From positions 62,001 through 126,000 of the forward strand of contig JAFRZH010000022.1 in the NCBI GenBank assembly GCA_017442645.1: a DNA stretch of 64,000 nt, read 5' to 3'. This document shows, one piece after another, positions 22,410-34,224 of the stretch. How positions within the stretch are numbered: position 1 is the first letter of the stretch; each line of letters begins with the position of its first letter. This DNA comes from a bacterium (GTDB taxonomy: Bacteria; Patescibacteria; JAEDAM01; Absconditabacterales; Absconditicoccaceae). The position numbers were made by a program, and so were the translations under genes. The notes below the pieces were generated by a model. That model did no database searches and was not told the DNA's origin. It saw only the letters and a list, made by a program, of their open reading frames with translations.

Positions 22410-22619
22410 CTATTTCTCTAAATCTTTTTTTACAAAACCTGTTTGTTTTAAAATAGCTTGTAATGTCCCTTCTGGCAAATCTTTAGTGTGCATGGGAATT
22501 GTTGTTCTCTTTTTTAATGTCTCATGATATAAGACTGCATGACTTCATCTTATATGATCAACGATCCATCAATGATTTTCCAAGAATTTAATGATTTCTT
22601 TAGCGGTATATGATGTCAT
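22410..22619 (-). CDS. hicA: HicA family mRNA interferase toxin
   Basis: 69 residues, too short for a routine ORF search once the UGA codons are counted. The sequence has the HicA/YcfA pattern: a start with KEIIKFLENHGW, then GSHAVLYHE with the catalytic His, then TTIPMHTKDLPEGTLQAILKQTGF. UGA gives the Gly before Trp and the Gly of Gly-Ser-His, both conserved. It overlaps the end of hicB by 20 bases, as expected for translational coupling. The toxin cleaves mRNA and is neutralised by HicB. Confidence 0.9.
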
Positions 22620-22836
22620 TGATAAAAAGGTTGGAGATAAAGGTTTTTCTTTCAAAAAATGGTTCATTATCTTCTGCATGCTTTTTTACAGATTCTACAT
22701 AAGCGATAATAGCTTCTTTAGTCATTTCTTGTGCTTCTTCGATTGTTTCTCCATAACTGATACATCAAGGTAATTCTACTACTTGAGTTGTATATCCACC
22801 TGTATTTTCTTTAGTATAAATGACAGTATAATTCAT
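22600..22836 (-). CDS. hicB: HicB family antitoxin
   Basis: 78 residues from ATG 22836 to TAA 22600-22602. It begins MNYTVIYTKENTGGY and has VVELPGCISYGETIEEAQ, the HicB core, in which the invariant Gly of LPGC is UGA. The C-terminal part after the alpha-beta core is short, with no clear ribbon-helix-helix or HTH domain. It sits upstream of hicA and overlaps it, so the order is antitoxin first. Confidence 0.9.
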
Positions 22837-23102
22837 AATCTTGTAAGGCAAATAAATATTAGGTATTTTTTATTCGAATCTTCTTAAAAATCAAGAAAAA
22901 AATCTTTTTTTGAAAATCCTTAATCTATGTAATCACTGCAGTAAAACAGAAGAATCAAAGATGTTTTGCTTCGCTCAACATGACAGAGTGAAGTTCTTCA
23001 AAAATAACTCATAAATATTCACTTAACATGACGATAAAAAAATCCCCCTCAAGAGTAAACCGAATAGCTTTCTTGATGGAGATTCTTTTTATGATTATTT
23101 TA
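22837..23102. other. Intergenic region upstream of hicB
   Basis: 266 bases without a gene. The part at 23040-23095 is an imperfect inverted repeat (ATCCCCCTCAAG... ...CTTGATGGAGAT) that probably ends the minus-strand gene starting at 24569. The rest should contain the hicBA promoter, but no clear boxes can be named. Confidence 0.35.
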
Positions 23103-24569
23103 TTACCAACAACTTGTTGATTGAATACTTCCAATACAAAGTTCGATTTCATCTGCTATTTTTAAAATTTTATATCCTGGAACTTTAGCAGGTTGGAGAA
23201 CAAAAAGAGGTTTTGTTTTATACTCTTTATAAAAATCTTTTTCGATTTTTTCATCATTTTCCCAAAGGTCCAAATATCAATTTTCTCCATACTCTTTACC
23301 ATAAGCAGAAATAATATATGATCCTCCTTTACATAATCCCATTTTACACATTGTTTCTCCAATATTGGTTACTAATTGCTGATATTTTTCAGGTGTTTTG
23401 ATGTTTTCTCTTGAACCAAGATCAATATTTACAATCTGCACTTTATCAATAAGAGTATCAATCATTTTTTCATCGGTAATGGTTCTGTTTTCATCAGTTT
23501 GAATCTCTAAGGTGTCAGGTACAACTGCGATAAATGGAACAAGAGGAACAATATATTCTTCGTTGGAATCTTGAAATATATAGGTGTGTTCTGCTTTTGC
23601 AGTTTTATGAATATATTTGAAGACCATTCCTGGATATTTTTCGAAGGTAATTCCATAGACTCCTTTGATCATTCCACTTTCTCTGATATAAGCAGTTACC
23701 AAGTCTTCTGCTTCTTTTTGAGAAGTAAAAGGGTAAAAGAAATTATCTCCTCCATGAATAATATAAAAATAATCATAATTTCTTTCATCTACGATAGCTC
23801 ATCCATGTTCTTGATCTTTCTTTCCTAAATCTAAAACATACTCTTCTCCAAAGAATGTCATTTCTTGAGGCACATCAAATTTTTCAGAAATATTATACCA
23901 AACTTGAATAATTCCGTACCAACCAGAAGTATCAAATTTAACTTGATATGTTGGTTTATCGACATAGAAAAGAAAGAAATCTCATCGTGATGGCATTCAA
24001 GTCATCAATTCAAAAGCAAGTCCCAACTTTTCATTTGAAATTTTATAATTTTCTATCTTCCAATTTCAAAAAGTCTTTTTCTCTTCCAATAAAGTTTTCT
24101 CTTCATCGGTAAAATCTGCATATTCAAAATCAAAGAATTTTCTTGGAAGGTTTTGAAAAGTTTTCCATTCTTCAGGATCTTTTTCAAGTTGAAAATAATT
24201 TACTACTAAATCATAATACTCTCAAAAGGTTGGATTCACAAATCTAAAATCATATTCAGATTTTTCTTCTTTTTTTACTTTCTTTTCTTCTTTCTTTTCT
24301 TTTTTAGTTTCAGATTCTTTCTTTTTAGATGTTTCTTTTTCTGATGTGGTTACCTTCTCGGTTTCTTTTGCGGTTTCATTTACTGGATCTTGGGTTATAG
24401 TATTTTTATCAAGTTCTTTTTGTAAAAAATCTTTTGCGGTGTTACACCACTCGACATTCCAACAATCATATTTTTCTAAAAATGTCACAACCTTTTCCTT
24501 TTGTCATCGAAAATATCCGATCAACATAAAGAAACATGCAAAGAATAAAAATCAAATAACTTTTTTCAT
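23103..24569 (-). CDS. Membrane-anchored exported protein, unknown
   Basis: 488 residues from ATG 24569 to TAA 23103-23105. The N-terminus is a membrane anchor or signal (MKKVIGFLFFACFFMLIGYF), continuing past the start that standard code would suggest. A low-complexity Lys/Glu/Thr segment (about residues 55-105) contains Glu-Lys-Ser-Glu encoded by a copy of the decamer. The large C-terminal domain has alternating hydrophobic strands (FFGEEYVLDLGKK, YFYIIHGGDNFFYPF), Cys residues near the end, and no known motif. Probably an extracytoplasmic domain. Confidence 0.6.
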
Positions 24570-24679
24570 AAGCGTATGGTCATAAGGTAAAAAGGTTTTC
24601 AAAAGTGTATTTTCTTTCTATATATCGATAATATAAAGATTCTTTTATAAAAAAAAAGAGAAAAGTCTGACTTTTCTCC

Positions 24680-24991
24680 TTAGTTTTTCTTGAAGTTCGC
24701 AAGGTATTCTTCTTCAAATCCTGCATAAATTGAGAATAAAAATTCTTCAAAATCAGGAATTGTTTGAGAGAGAAATGTTTGTACTTTTGAACTATCATGT
24801 TCTTTTAAAAGTATTTCTAATTTTTTTCTCTCTTCTGGATTTAATTCTTGATATACTGAAAGAATAATTCTTTCTTGTAAAAGGGGACGAAGATCTTCTT
24901 TGAGTAAATCAAATTGATCTTCTTGAAATCAAGCTTGAGATAAAAGTTCATTGAGAAACTGTTCTTGAAAAGGTAATTGAGCTTTTGTCAT
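24680..24991 (-). CDS. Small acidic helical protein (DUF5663-like)
   Basis: 103 residues from ATG 24991 to TAA 24680-24682, with one UGA at residue 21. It is all-helical, rich in Leu, Glu and Gln, with LPFQEQFLNELLSQAGF at the start and LNPEERKKLEILL in the middle. It recalls short CPR proteins described as DUF5663, but that is only an impression. A copy of the decamer directly follows it at 24661-24670. The next upstream gene ends 25 bases before the start, so the two are likely one unit. Confidence 0.6.
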
Positions 24992-25015
24992 GGTAATAAG
25001 AAAATGAAATAAATA

Positions 25016-28000
25016 TTATTTTTCTTTATCGGGATCTTTTTTTACGGTGTTCCAGAATCCCCATCCAGGAAGTCCTGCTATATACTTTCCATAATTAAAT
25101 GCTTGACTTCCGTCGATAGCATCTCTTGAAATATGGATACTTCCTTGAATAACTCTAGAAGCTGCGTCATGAGCAGTTCTACCAGCAATATCAAAAGCTG
25201 GATTATGAGCAATATTGATCGTTACGTCGCTTGGAAGGTCTGTTGGAAGTGATTTAACAACTTGGTCAAGGAATTCCGCTTGTCTCATTGCTTGTAAATA
25301 TTCATTGGTATATCATGCTCATGCATCTACGCTACTTTTAATGTCATTCAAAGCATTGATAAAGGCATTTTGTTGATTTGTTGAAAGTCCTGTTCCATTA
25401 ATTGTACTGGTAATCGAATTAATCTTATTCGTTAAATCAACCATGGTAGGTGCACGTCAAGGAATATATTGCGTTAAATCTGTTCCTGCTCCATATTGAA
25501 GGTCGATCGTTGCTCCACTGAGATCTGTACCTGCAGGAATACTATTGAACGCATTGTCCACCCCTTGAGAAATCGCATTACTTCCATCGGCAAGATCATG
25601 AAGACCAAGATTTACATTTCCTGTAATAGGATTATCTCCACTTGCATTTATTTGGGAAACAGGAGCTTGATCTTTTCAGAAAGAAAGGTTGTTTAAAACG
25701 TACGAAGTTCATCAAGCAAGAGCTGCCATTAGTGCTCCATTGGTAATTGCACGAACCATTCTAGTTCTTTCAAATTTTTTTGTTGCTGTATTATATTCTT
25801 TTTCATTATCTTCAAATGTAGTTTTGTATAATGTTTCTGTTTCAAAATGGCTATTATCAATACCTAGTTTATCACATCAAGCATTTAGAAGTATTAATAA
25901 TTTATTTACATCTTCCTCAGCTTGTTCTTTTGTAGAAGAGTATAAAGTATTATGTCATTTTTCTTTGTGGAATTTTATTTTTGCCCATGCTATTTGTAAA
26001 TATTCCTTTAAAGCATCTTGTTCTGTTGGATCTAAATTTATTTTTTGAATCAAACTTTCTAGATTATTTATTAAATCTTGAGTAGAGTTTAGATTAACGT
26101 TTCTTATTGTAGTTTCATATAATTTCTGTTGTCTTTTTAATTTTCGAAGTTTAAATACATTTCGTTTAGATGTGTTATCTATGATTTCTTGAAGTTTATC
26201 ACATTCTTCTTTTGCTGCTTCATAATCATTTGATAGTTTTTCAGAAAATTTTTTTTCTTGTTCTGTTAAATCTCAATGATTTCTTACAAAGGTACTCATT
26301 CATGTCATCGCTCCTGCATATATTGGAATCCCGGCTCATCATGTTAATAATGCAGTAACTAATCATCATACTGAGCTTATAAAAAATGTAGCTTTGGGTC
26401 GTTCTTTCATTTTCATTGCTAATTTTGAAATTCGGCTTTCACGATCAGAATTATCAATATGATAAGCTTCTTTTCATTTTGTTAATAGTTGTAAACTTAC
26501 TTTCGTGTTTGTTTCTGCAATGTTGTTACAAGCAATTTGGTGGTCTATATATCTTTTCAAGTCCATCACTTCTATTGAACCAGCTGTACTTGTTGTTGTA
26601 ATTTTTTTGTAAAGATTAACTATATCCTTTGCTAGATCTCCGTATTCTTTAGTATACTTTTGTATGTCGTTCTGAATATCAGTCAGACTTCATGTTCAAG
26701 TTCCTGTACTTGGATATAATGCATCTAATTTAGTTTTTATTCAATTAACTAATTTAAATCGTGCTCTTTTTTGTTTTAACTGCAGTAATAGGTTTGTTCC
26801 AATGTGTTCTACATTTTCGGTTGTAGTTGTTCATGTAGGGGTCGGAATATTATATTGATTTTTAGCTTTATTATAAAAATTGTCTTTTAAAAATTTATTA
26901 AATGCTTTTTGAAATTTGTCTTCATCTCAATCTTTTAGAAAAGTTCAGGAAATTTGATTTAAAAATACTTGATGTCTAGCATCTAGTTTTATTTCAACTT
27001 TTTGGACATCTGATGCTCCTAAATATTCTTCTAATTGATGACGATTTGTTGCATTTCATAATTGTTCATTTAAATTAGCATCGCTTGAAAAAACATCATT
27101 ACCTAGTTTTTTTATTTTTTCTTTTACTTTTTGATCAAGTAGGACTTTTTGTCTTGTAAAATAATTAAGTCTACCCAATAGATTATATCGAGAAAGATTA
27201 TTATATTCTTCTCTTAATTCTGCAGCAGCTTCTTGTTCAAATTTTTCTTTTAATAATCATTCTTTTATATTTCCCATGTCAGATAAGGAAGCTTTTATTT
27301 CTATTCCTGTTGGGAGAGTAGGAGTTGGTCCTCCAGGAGCTGGAGGAGTAGGTGGAGTTGGTGTGGCTGGTGTTGGAGCAGGTGGTGGAGTAGTTGCTGT
27401 AACTTTAGTTTTCCCTGTTAATGATTTTGTAAGAGCTACTTTTGCGTCTTTTGCTCATCCGTTTACATCTTGAACTCCCTGAATTGGAATATTAAAATCA
27501 AGTTCAAATGGATCAGGAAATGGTGTTATTCAGAGTGTAGCTGCAGTACTTTTTATTGTTGAAATATCATCAAACGTGAAGTTAATTCTTTTATTGTTAT
27601 TATTCAAAAATAGTTCTCAGATTTTTACTTTATGTCATGTTGACATTTCAATTTGTATATCAATAGTTTTACTTTCTGCGTTATTAATAGTTATTTCACT
27701 TTGCTCTGTTCCTCCTTCACTTAATGTTACAGGATATTTTGTTCAAGCTTGAGAAATTTCAATGTTTGAATCTTTGATGATATAAGATCAAATGGGGTTA
27801 GATAAGTTTTTTTCAAAAGTAGTCTTTAAATCAATGATATTACTTCTTGGACTATCTAAATCTTGATCTCCAAGAGAAATATTTCAAAGGTTATTATTTA
27901 ATGCTTCAAGTTGAGTTTTTTCTGGAGTTAGTCGATTAAGTTGTTTATTGATATTATAAATTCATTTGATATATCCTATTTGTTCTTGGATATCTTTGAT

Positions 28001-28762
28001 ATTCCCATTGATTTCTATCAGTAAATCTTTTGAAGCATAGTCTTCTGAAATAATTCTTTGACTGATAGTTATATAGAGAAGATATCTTTTAAGTATGGTT
28101 TTGATAGCATTATCAATAGTTGTATCTGAATCTAACAATTCTGATATATATAATTCATTATCTTTTCAAGAAATTTGATTGTTATTATTTCATATTAATT
28201 CGTTAGAATAAGAGGGAATATCTCAAATTTTATTTTTGTCAAACTTTATATATTCTTCTCAATATGTTCATGTATGTGAAAAGTTAGGGAAAAAATCTGT
28301 TCCTCTATCGAGTGTCCCATCTTGGTTCAAGAGTAGATATTGTATTGACTGAACAGTATTTGTTAGTAAATCTGTAGTAGTTTTTTTTTCTGTATCAGTA
28401 GGATTTTTCATTCATGGTTTTCATTTGAGTCTACTATGTGTTTGATGGTTATTAAAATCTATATCTTTGTAAAGATAAGATCTATAATATCTATCTAGAT
28501 CTGTATTATTTTCGAAATTGAAACCACTCGTTGTAGTTTTTGCTTGCCATTTATCACTAAGTTCTTTCCTTTTGCTTGTTAATTTTGTAATGAGATTTTG
28601 GAGCTCTGTTTCGTCTCTTTTTCATTCTCAAATTTCTTGTCATAATACTTTTTCTAATGCTTGTCTAGTTTTACAGACTGTCTCTCGGTTTCCGACATCT
28701 ACACTATATTGATACTGTTCAAAATTTCCTCATGTATCAAGTTTCCCTCCCGTTAAAGCCAT
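25016..28762 (-). CDS. Very large unrecognised protein with hydrophobic segments
   Basis: 1,248 residues from ATG 28762 (MALTGGKLDTGGNF) to TAA 25016-25018, with dozens of UGA codons. The N-terminal 500 residues are Asn/Lys/Glu-rich. A Pro/Thr linker follows (the codons around 27300-27400, with PPPAPTPATPTPPTPPAP). The second half is helical with two hydrophobic stretches, ISSVGGLVTALLTGGAGIPI and ITNGALMAALAGGTSYVL, and probable coiled coils between them. The C-terminus is Asp/Ala-rich. No family was recognised. It is transcribed away from the 1,125-residue gene at 28974. Confidence 0.7.
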
Positions 28763-28973
28763 TCTCTTAAAATAATAACTAAAAATACTTATCTTTATTA
28801 TACGACTCCTTCTTGTGAAAGTCAAAAATCGAGTATCATTTTATTTTATAAGATATTGACTTTTTATGTAAAATGTATAGAATTTTTATGATGGAAGAAA
28901 AATGGAAGGAAATTTGCATTTGATAGGATAATGCAGTATAATTTAGTGAGTTTTACTTTTTTGAGATTTAGAT

Positions 28974-31900
28974 ATGGCTACAGATATTGGAAAATTGACT
29001 AGTCTTGAACATAATTTAAAAAATCTGGATGTATCTCATATAACAGGTGCTGTTCAAAAAGAACTATTTGATATTGTTGGAGGGGGAGCTATTGATGTTG
29101 ATCCTTATGTTTTAAGAGCCGTTGAAAATTTGGAAAATGTGAGTGATGTTGAGCAGAGGATCAAAAACTTAAGGGATGATTTGAAATCAAAAAGTGAGGA
29201 AGAAATTCCCTATTCTACTCCCAAAAAAATTACGAATACAAAAGTAGAGCTTGGAGATACGACCTCTACACCTCCTATGGTTGATCTTACGAATCTTGAT
29301 ACTAAAATTACGGAACAGAAAAATGCCTTATCAGATCTTTCAAATATTCAGCAAAAGATTCAACAAGTAAAAAATAGATTGGAAGATAATAAAGGTAAAT
29401 GTGAAACTCTTCTTGGAGAATATACAAAATATTCATCTAAATTAGACGATTTAGTAACTCTAGAAAATGATATCTCAACTCATAATAGGTATAAAACATT
29501 ATTAGAAAAATGTAATACTTGTATTACACGTATTAGCGATATTGAAAATGCATATCATTTTAATCCAACAAATTGGAATAGTAATGTTAGGTTGCTTAAT
29601 AGTATTATATGAAGGATAAATAGTTGAGGATTTTGAGTAACATTAACTGGCATAACAACCAGAGGAGATTATACAACCTGTTTTTCTGAAGTGCAGCTAG
29701 AATTGACTAAATGTAATGATGATCTTAGTAAAGCAAATGATGAAAAAAGAAGTAGAATCATTGTTGATAGGACTCTATCATCCTTTAATCCAACAGAAAT
29801 TAATATTCCTTATAGAGATCATTTTAATCTTTCCGATAGTGATACTAAAGTTGATGCTTCAACATTAACTGATGAAGGTTCAACGAAAAGCAAAAGAGAT
29901 GCTATCATCTCACAACTTGCAGATCTTGAAACCTTGAAAAATACTCTTCCTACTCTGAAAAAAAGATACGAATCTAATATCCAAAAACTTGAAGAAATCA
30001 AAAAATTGAATGATTTTAGAGAAGAATTGAACAGACTCTATCCTAATAGTTTAGAGGAGAGAAATAAGGAATTTTCTGCTATAAAAAATATTTCAAAAAC
30101 ACAATTTAATATTTCAGATGCAACGTATAATCCACAGGCTTGTGTAAATCCTACCTTGAGATTTTGAACTGTTAGTGATTCTTCTTTAAATTTCCCAAGT
30201 TGAAAATTTGAAATTGTCGATAAAGATGGTAAAAATCTGCTTTCAGGAAAAGATCTTAAAATAAAACAAGGAGGAGAGGAGATTACGATTAGTTGAGTTT
30301 CTTTTATTGCATGAACTGCTCCAACTGCTCCTCAACTTCATTTTGATGCTGATTTTTCCGTTTCTCCTATGGATAAAGCAAAATTTCCTCTTTCAGAAGA
30401 AATATTTATTAAATGTACGATTGAAGATCCTACTACCCATGTCAAAGTCTCTCACAAAAAGCCGTTTAAACTTACCATCGAATCTCCTCAATTATCCTCA
30501 ACTGACAGAGAGGCTGCTTATGATGATTTAAATAGCGGAAATGCAATTAATAATATCATAGAAAACTATTATACCGATCAAGATAGAAAGAAAAAAGAAG
30601 ACGATCTGATTTTTAAAATTCTTTCTGTATTACCTGATCAAAAGGCTGTAGAAGAAGTAAAAAATAATTCTGAAAGGAAAAAACTTTTCTTAGAACAAGT
30701 GAGAAACGGTATTACTGGTTATTCTGTTGATTTAGCTAAATTGAAACGTAGTTTCAAAACAAAACTTTGTGATGAAAAGAGAAAAGTTCCCGCTCAATAT
30801 TTACAAAGTCAAAAGACTTTTAAAGATTATCTTCGTGCAGATCTTCATGGATATTATGAAGAAATCGCAACATCTACTATTAAAGCTCATCTCGAAACTA
30901 AAAAAGATGATATTATCAAGAGTTTCTTAGATTTTCAAAATCAAACGATTGAACATCTCAAAGATTCAGGATATAATTCAAACTTTATGGAATTTTTGGG
31001 AGAAAATAAAAAAAATCTGACTCCCCACGAAAGGACTACTCGATGGTCAAGGAGGTTTTGAAGAGATTATTCCAATTGGTCTCAAGTATTTAAGTGTAAG
31101 TGATGTGATTTACCAAGTGAATCTGTGGATCTTGAGGGATGACCTTATAAATATTCTATGAAGGTTCATTGTTATGGAGTCAATGATTTTTCTGCCCAAG
31201 TAAATAAATGAGGGAAATCTATTACTCTTCATGGATCTAATCCCTATGAAATTGTAACAGGTTTTATAAATTTGGCCTATATAGGTTCAGATCTTGAGAG
31301 AGAGGCTCTTCCCAATAAAGCAAGATATAGTATGGCTTTGTCATTTTTGAAATGATTGGTTAAAATGGCTGAATCATTAAATTTTAATCTTGAAAGACAA
31401 ATTACTAGCGAAAAATTTAAAATTAGCAAACCCAGTGAAAGCCGTTGAACTGAAAAAAATATTGATAGAATTACGACAGGAGTTGTATGAGATAAACTTG
31501 TATTGAAATGAGCATATGTGGATAAAACGACTCGTCAACTTTCTACGACCACCCTTTTTGATGAAGCGAAGTTTAAAGCACTTCATGATGACACCGCATT
31601 AGAACATGGAATTTATTCGTTATTAGGTCATCTCAATGGCGTATTAGATGCAAATGCTAAAGAGTATCAAAAATCTGTCCATAGTATCAGTAAAATGAAG
31701 TATGACTATAGTACCGTTACCGACTGGATTCAATTATGACCCGTTAAGAGACTCTTTGGAAGATTATTCCGTGGAAAAACAAATTATAATTTTGATTTTC
31801 AAACAAGAGTTACGAAAAAGGATTCCGGTAATCATGCATTCAATCCTGTAGATATTACTTTCAAAGATGGAATCTTTTATCTTGTTACAAAATATCAAGG

Positions 31901-32351
31901 GAAAGATTATACCTTCAAAGGGAAAAATCTTTGAGATCTTCTTCGTAAATGAGCAGATGGAAGAAAAGATAAACAGAGAATTTTTGATGGAATGGAATTG
32001 TCTATTCTTGAAGCAGTTAATAGACAATTTTTCGAGAGATTAAGAACCAATAATATGATGAATGGATATTCGTATGTGATTACTGATAATGAAACATATT
32101 TTTGAAAAATGAATAAAACAGGAAGAACGTATATTATGGACCATAATGGACATCTTTGATATCTTCCCATTGAAGACAAAGATAAAAATCCTTTGAACGC
32201 ATATGAGGATGGAGTTTTGAAATCTTGAATTATCCCAGCAATGATCCCTTGTAGTGCGCAAGAGACTTCTCAATTTTTCCAAAATCCTTTCTTAGCAAAT
32301 AAACTTTTCCGTATGATGAAAAATCAATTGCATTACAATTTGCCATTTTAA
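28974..32351 (+). CDS. Very large unrecognised soluble protein
   Basis: 1,125 residues from ATG 28974 to TAA 32349-32351. The first 400 residues are charged and helical with coiled-coil spacing (NIQQKIQQVKNRLEDNKGKC; TLKKRYESNIQKLEEIKKL). A strand-rich segment follows around 30170-30490 (FEIVDKDGKNLLSGKDLKIK), then a mixed C-terminal region with FLKGLVKMAESLNFNLERQ and, near the end, TYIMDHNGHLGYLPIEDKDK. No membrane span, no known motif. It faces the 1,248-residue gene across a 211-base divergent spacer and precedes a Pro/Thr-rich protein. The three probably form one functional block. Confidence 0.7.
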
Positions 32352-32444
32352 GAGCAGCGTAGTGTAAAATGTTTCGCTTAAAATTGCTTTTCTTTCAAAA
32401 AGGGAGTATAATAAAGAGATATTTTACTTTTTGCAAAGAAATTT

Positions 32445-33164
32445 ATGGCTAATCCTAATACTCCAACCCCACCAGAAACAACGGAACAAACCACTGAAAA
32501 CTCTACGGAGACACCTTCAACACCCAATATTGATGCAGTAACTGAGACAACGGGAAATAATATAGGAGATACTTTATCTGAAACTCCAACGCAACCGACA
32601 AGAGCACCAGAAAGAGCACCTTCAACTCCTTCTGAGAGCCAGACAAAACCAATTACAGTGTATGATTTACAAGATCCAACTCCTTCTGAACAACAACCAG
32701 TTACGGCTCCTACTCCTGTATCTCCACCTGTAACACCTCCTGAATCTAGCACTCCTTCTAAACCTTGAGGAACTTCAACAAAATCAGAATCGGAACCCAA
32801 AAAAGGATTTTTTGCAAAGGTAGGTAGCTGAATTGGAAAATTTTTCAAATGAATAGGAAAAGGACTTGGTTTTATCCCTGGGAAAGTTACGGATGGAATG
32901 TTTCATTTTAGTCAAAAACTGTCAGCTCCGATAAAAAGTACAAGTACTCTAGGTAAAGTGTTTGAATGTTGTTGAAAAGGTTTTTTGTGGCCTTTTAGAA
33001 AAATATTTGATACTGCAAATCTATGAGTTGCATGAGTGAGTTCTCTTTTAAAATGGGATAGTTCCAAAATCAAAAACGCTTGGAATCAATGGAAAAAACG
33101 GAAAATAACAGGAAATCCTGTAGCTGAAATCCCAGAAAAGGGCGCACAAAAACAAGAAAAATAA
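32445..33164 (+). CDS. Protein with disordered Pro/Thr-rich half and basic amphipathic half
   Basis: 239 residues from ATG 32445 to TAA 33162-33164. Residues 1-110 are almost only Pro, Thr, Ser, Glu, Ala and Gln, with no predicted fold. Residues 125-239 are basic and glycine-rich (GSGIGKFFKGIGKGLGFIPG), then Trp-containing and Lys-rich, as in membrane-active or membrane-associated segments. Many of the glycines are UGA. A hairpin terminator follows at once. It ends the block that starts with the 1,125-residue protein. Confidence 0.6.
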
Positions 33165-33187
33165 AAAAATGCTTTTTAGCATTTTTT
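33165..33187 (+). terminator. Hairpin terminator
   Basis: AAAAATGC (33165-33172) and GCATTTTT (33179-33186) around a 6-base loop, continuing into a T-run. It follows the stop at 33164 and sits between convergent genes. Confidence 0.75.
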
Positions 33188-33201
33188 TTGATTGGTTCTT
33201 T

Positions 33202-34224
33202 TTATCCTTCAGACATTCTCGTTGTATCCCAAACTCTTGAATCAGAAGAAAAATCTTCATACTCTTCTTCCGTATCAGAAAAGTACATTCCTTCATAGAG
33301 ATTGGCTAAAAAATTATATTTATCTTTCAAAATACTACTTGACCTTGCAAAAAGACGAAAGAGGTCTTGATGATTGAGGTAGAGATTGTGACATTCGGCA
33401 AAATCTTCAAAAGGATCACTCATTCCATATCCGGAACAGAAATCCTTTTTTTTCATTCCTTTTTTTCTGATTTTTTCAGAATCTCGAGAAAGGGCATAAT
33501 ATTCAAGAGAAGGATCATTTACCGCAAAAACGGATTTATCAAATTCGGTATAAGTAGCAGATTTTTTGCGAGAAGACCCCTGGAGAAGTCCTAAATCGAT
33601 GATATGTCCCATTTCATGTGAAAATACTTGGAAAAATTCATTTTGATAGAGTAGTTTCCCTAGATGAAAGGTGATTTTATACCAAGAAGAACTCCCTCTA
33701 CGATTTCCGATCGTTGGATAGAGGGTAATAGATTCTAAAGTATCATACAAATCTCCGTAATCACGCAGACTTTTATCTAAAAGAGCAAAAGCCTGACTCA
33801 TTTGGGAGAAGTAATATCCTTTTTGAGCTTCGCTAAAACCGTCTTTAAATTCTACTTTAGGACAAAGTGCTCCGTCGTCTCCACAATAGGAAAAAACAGG
33901 AAAATCAGACTTTTCTTCTTCTTTTTCTTGAGATTCTGTAGATTCCTCAACTTCTTCTATGGGAGAGACAAAAAAAATCGTTTCATCTTCAGAAAGATAA
34001 GCCAATAACTGCGCTAAAATATCATCTACTCTGGAATTTGCTAAATGTTCTTGATATTGAGCATCGTCGAGGTAATCGTGTTTGATAATGTGGCTTGGTC
34101 TGGACTGATACCAATCAAAACAAAAATATCCTAAAAGCGTAATTCCTGCTACGAGCAAGATTTTGAGAAGGTCGTATTTGGTAAAATTAAGATTGTTTCG
34201 TCGGTGCATATCGCACAATATCAT
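33202..34224 (-). CDS. Membrane-anchored zinc metalloprotease-like protein
   Basis: 340 residues, no internal UGA; the ATG at 34224 is used, and ATG 34209 (MHRRNNLNF) is equally possible. One membrane span lies at about residues 20-36 (LLKILLVAGITLLGYFCF), then an acidic linker that contains Glu-Lys-Ser-Asp from a copy of the decamer. The catalytic domain has FSHEMGHIIDLG (HExxH zinc motif, about residue 201) and, downstream, DPFEDFAECHNLYLNH with a plausible third-ligand Glu. The start overlaps the end of the exonuclease gene by up to 38 bases, so the two are coupled. The target is unknown. Confidence 0.75.
   Translation of the reverse strand: MILCDMHRRNNLNFTKYDLLKILLVAGITLLGYFCFDWYQSRPSHIIKHDYLDDAQYQEHLANSRVDDILAQLLAYLSEDETIFFVSPIEEVEESTESQEKEEEKSDFPVFSYCGDDGALCPKVEFKDGFSEAQKGYYFSQMSQAFALLDKSLRDYGDLYDTLESITLYPTIGNRRGSSSWYKITFHLGKLLYQNEFFQVFSHEMGHIIDLGLLQGSSRKKSATYTEFDKSVFAVNDPSLEYYALSRDSEKIRKKGMKKKDFCSGYGMSDPFEDFAECHNLYLNHQDLFRLFARSSSILKDKYNFLANLYEGMYFSDTEEEYEDFSSDSRVWDTTRMSEG

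Noticed and set aside
27276..27473. Gly/Val-rich plus-strand open frame
   Set aside because: It is the complement of the Pro/Thr linker of the 1,248-residue protein.
32378..32848. 156-residue Val/Gly/Ser-rich open frame on the minus strand
   Set aside because: It is the complement of the Pro/Thr-rich gene at 32445-33164; the composition is what such a reversal gives.
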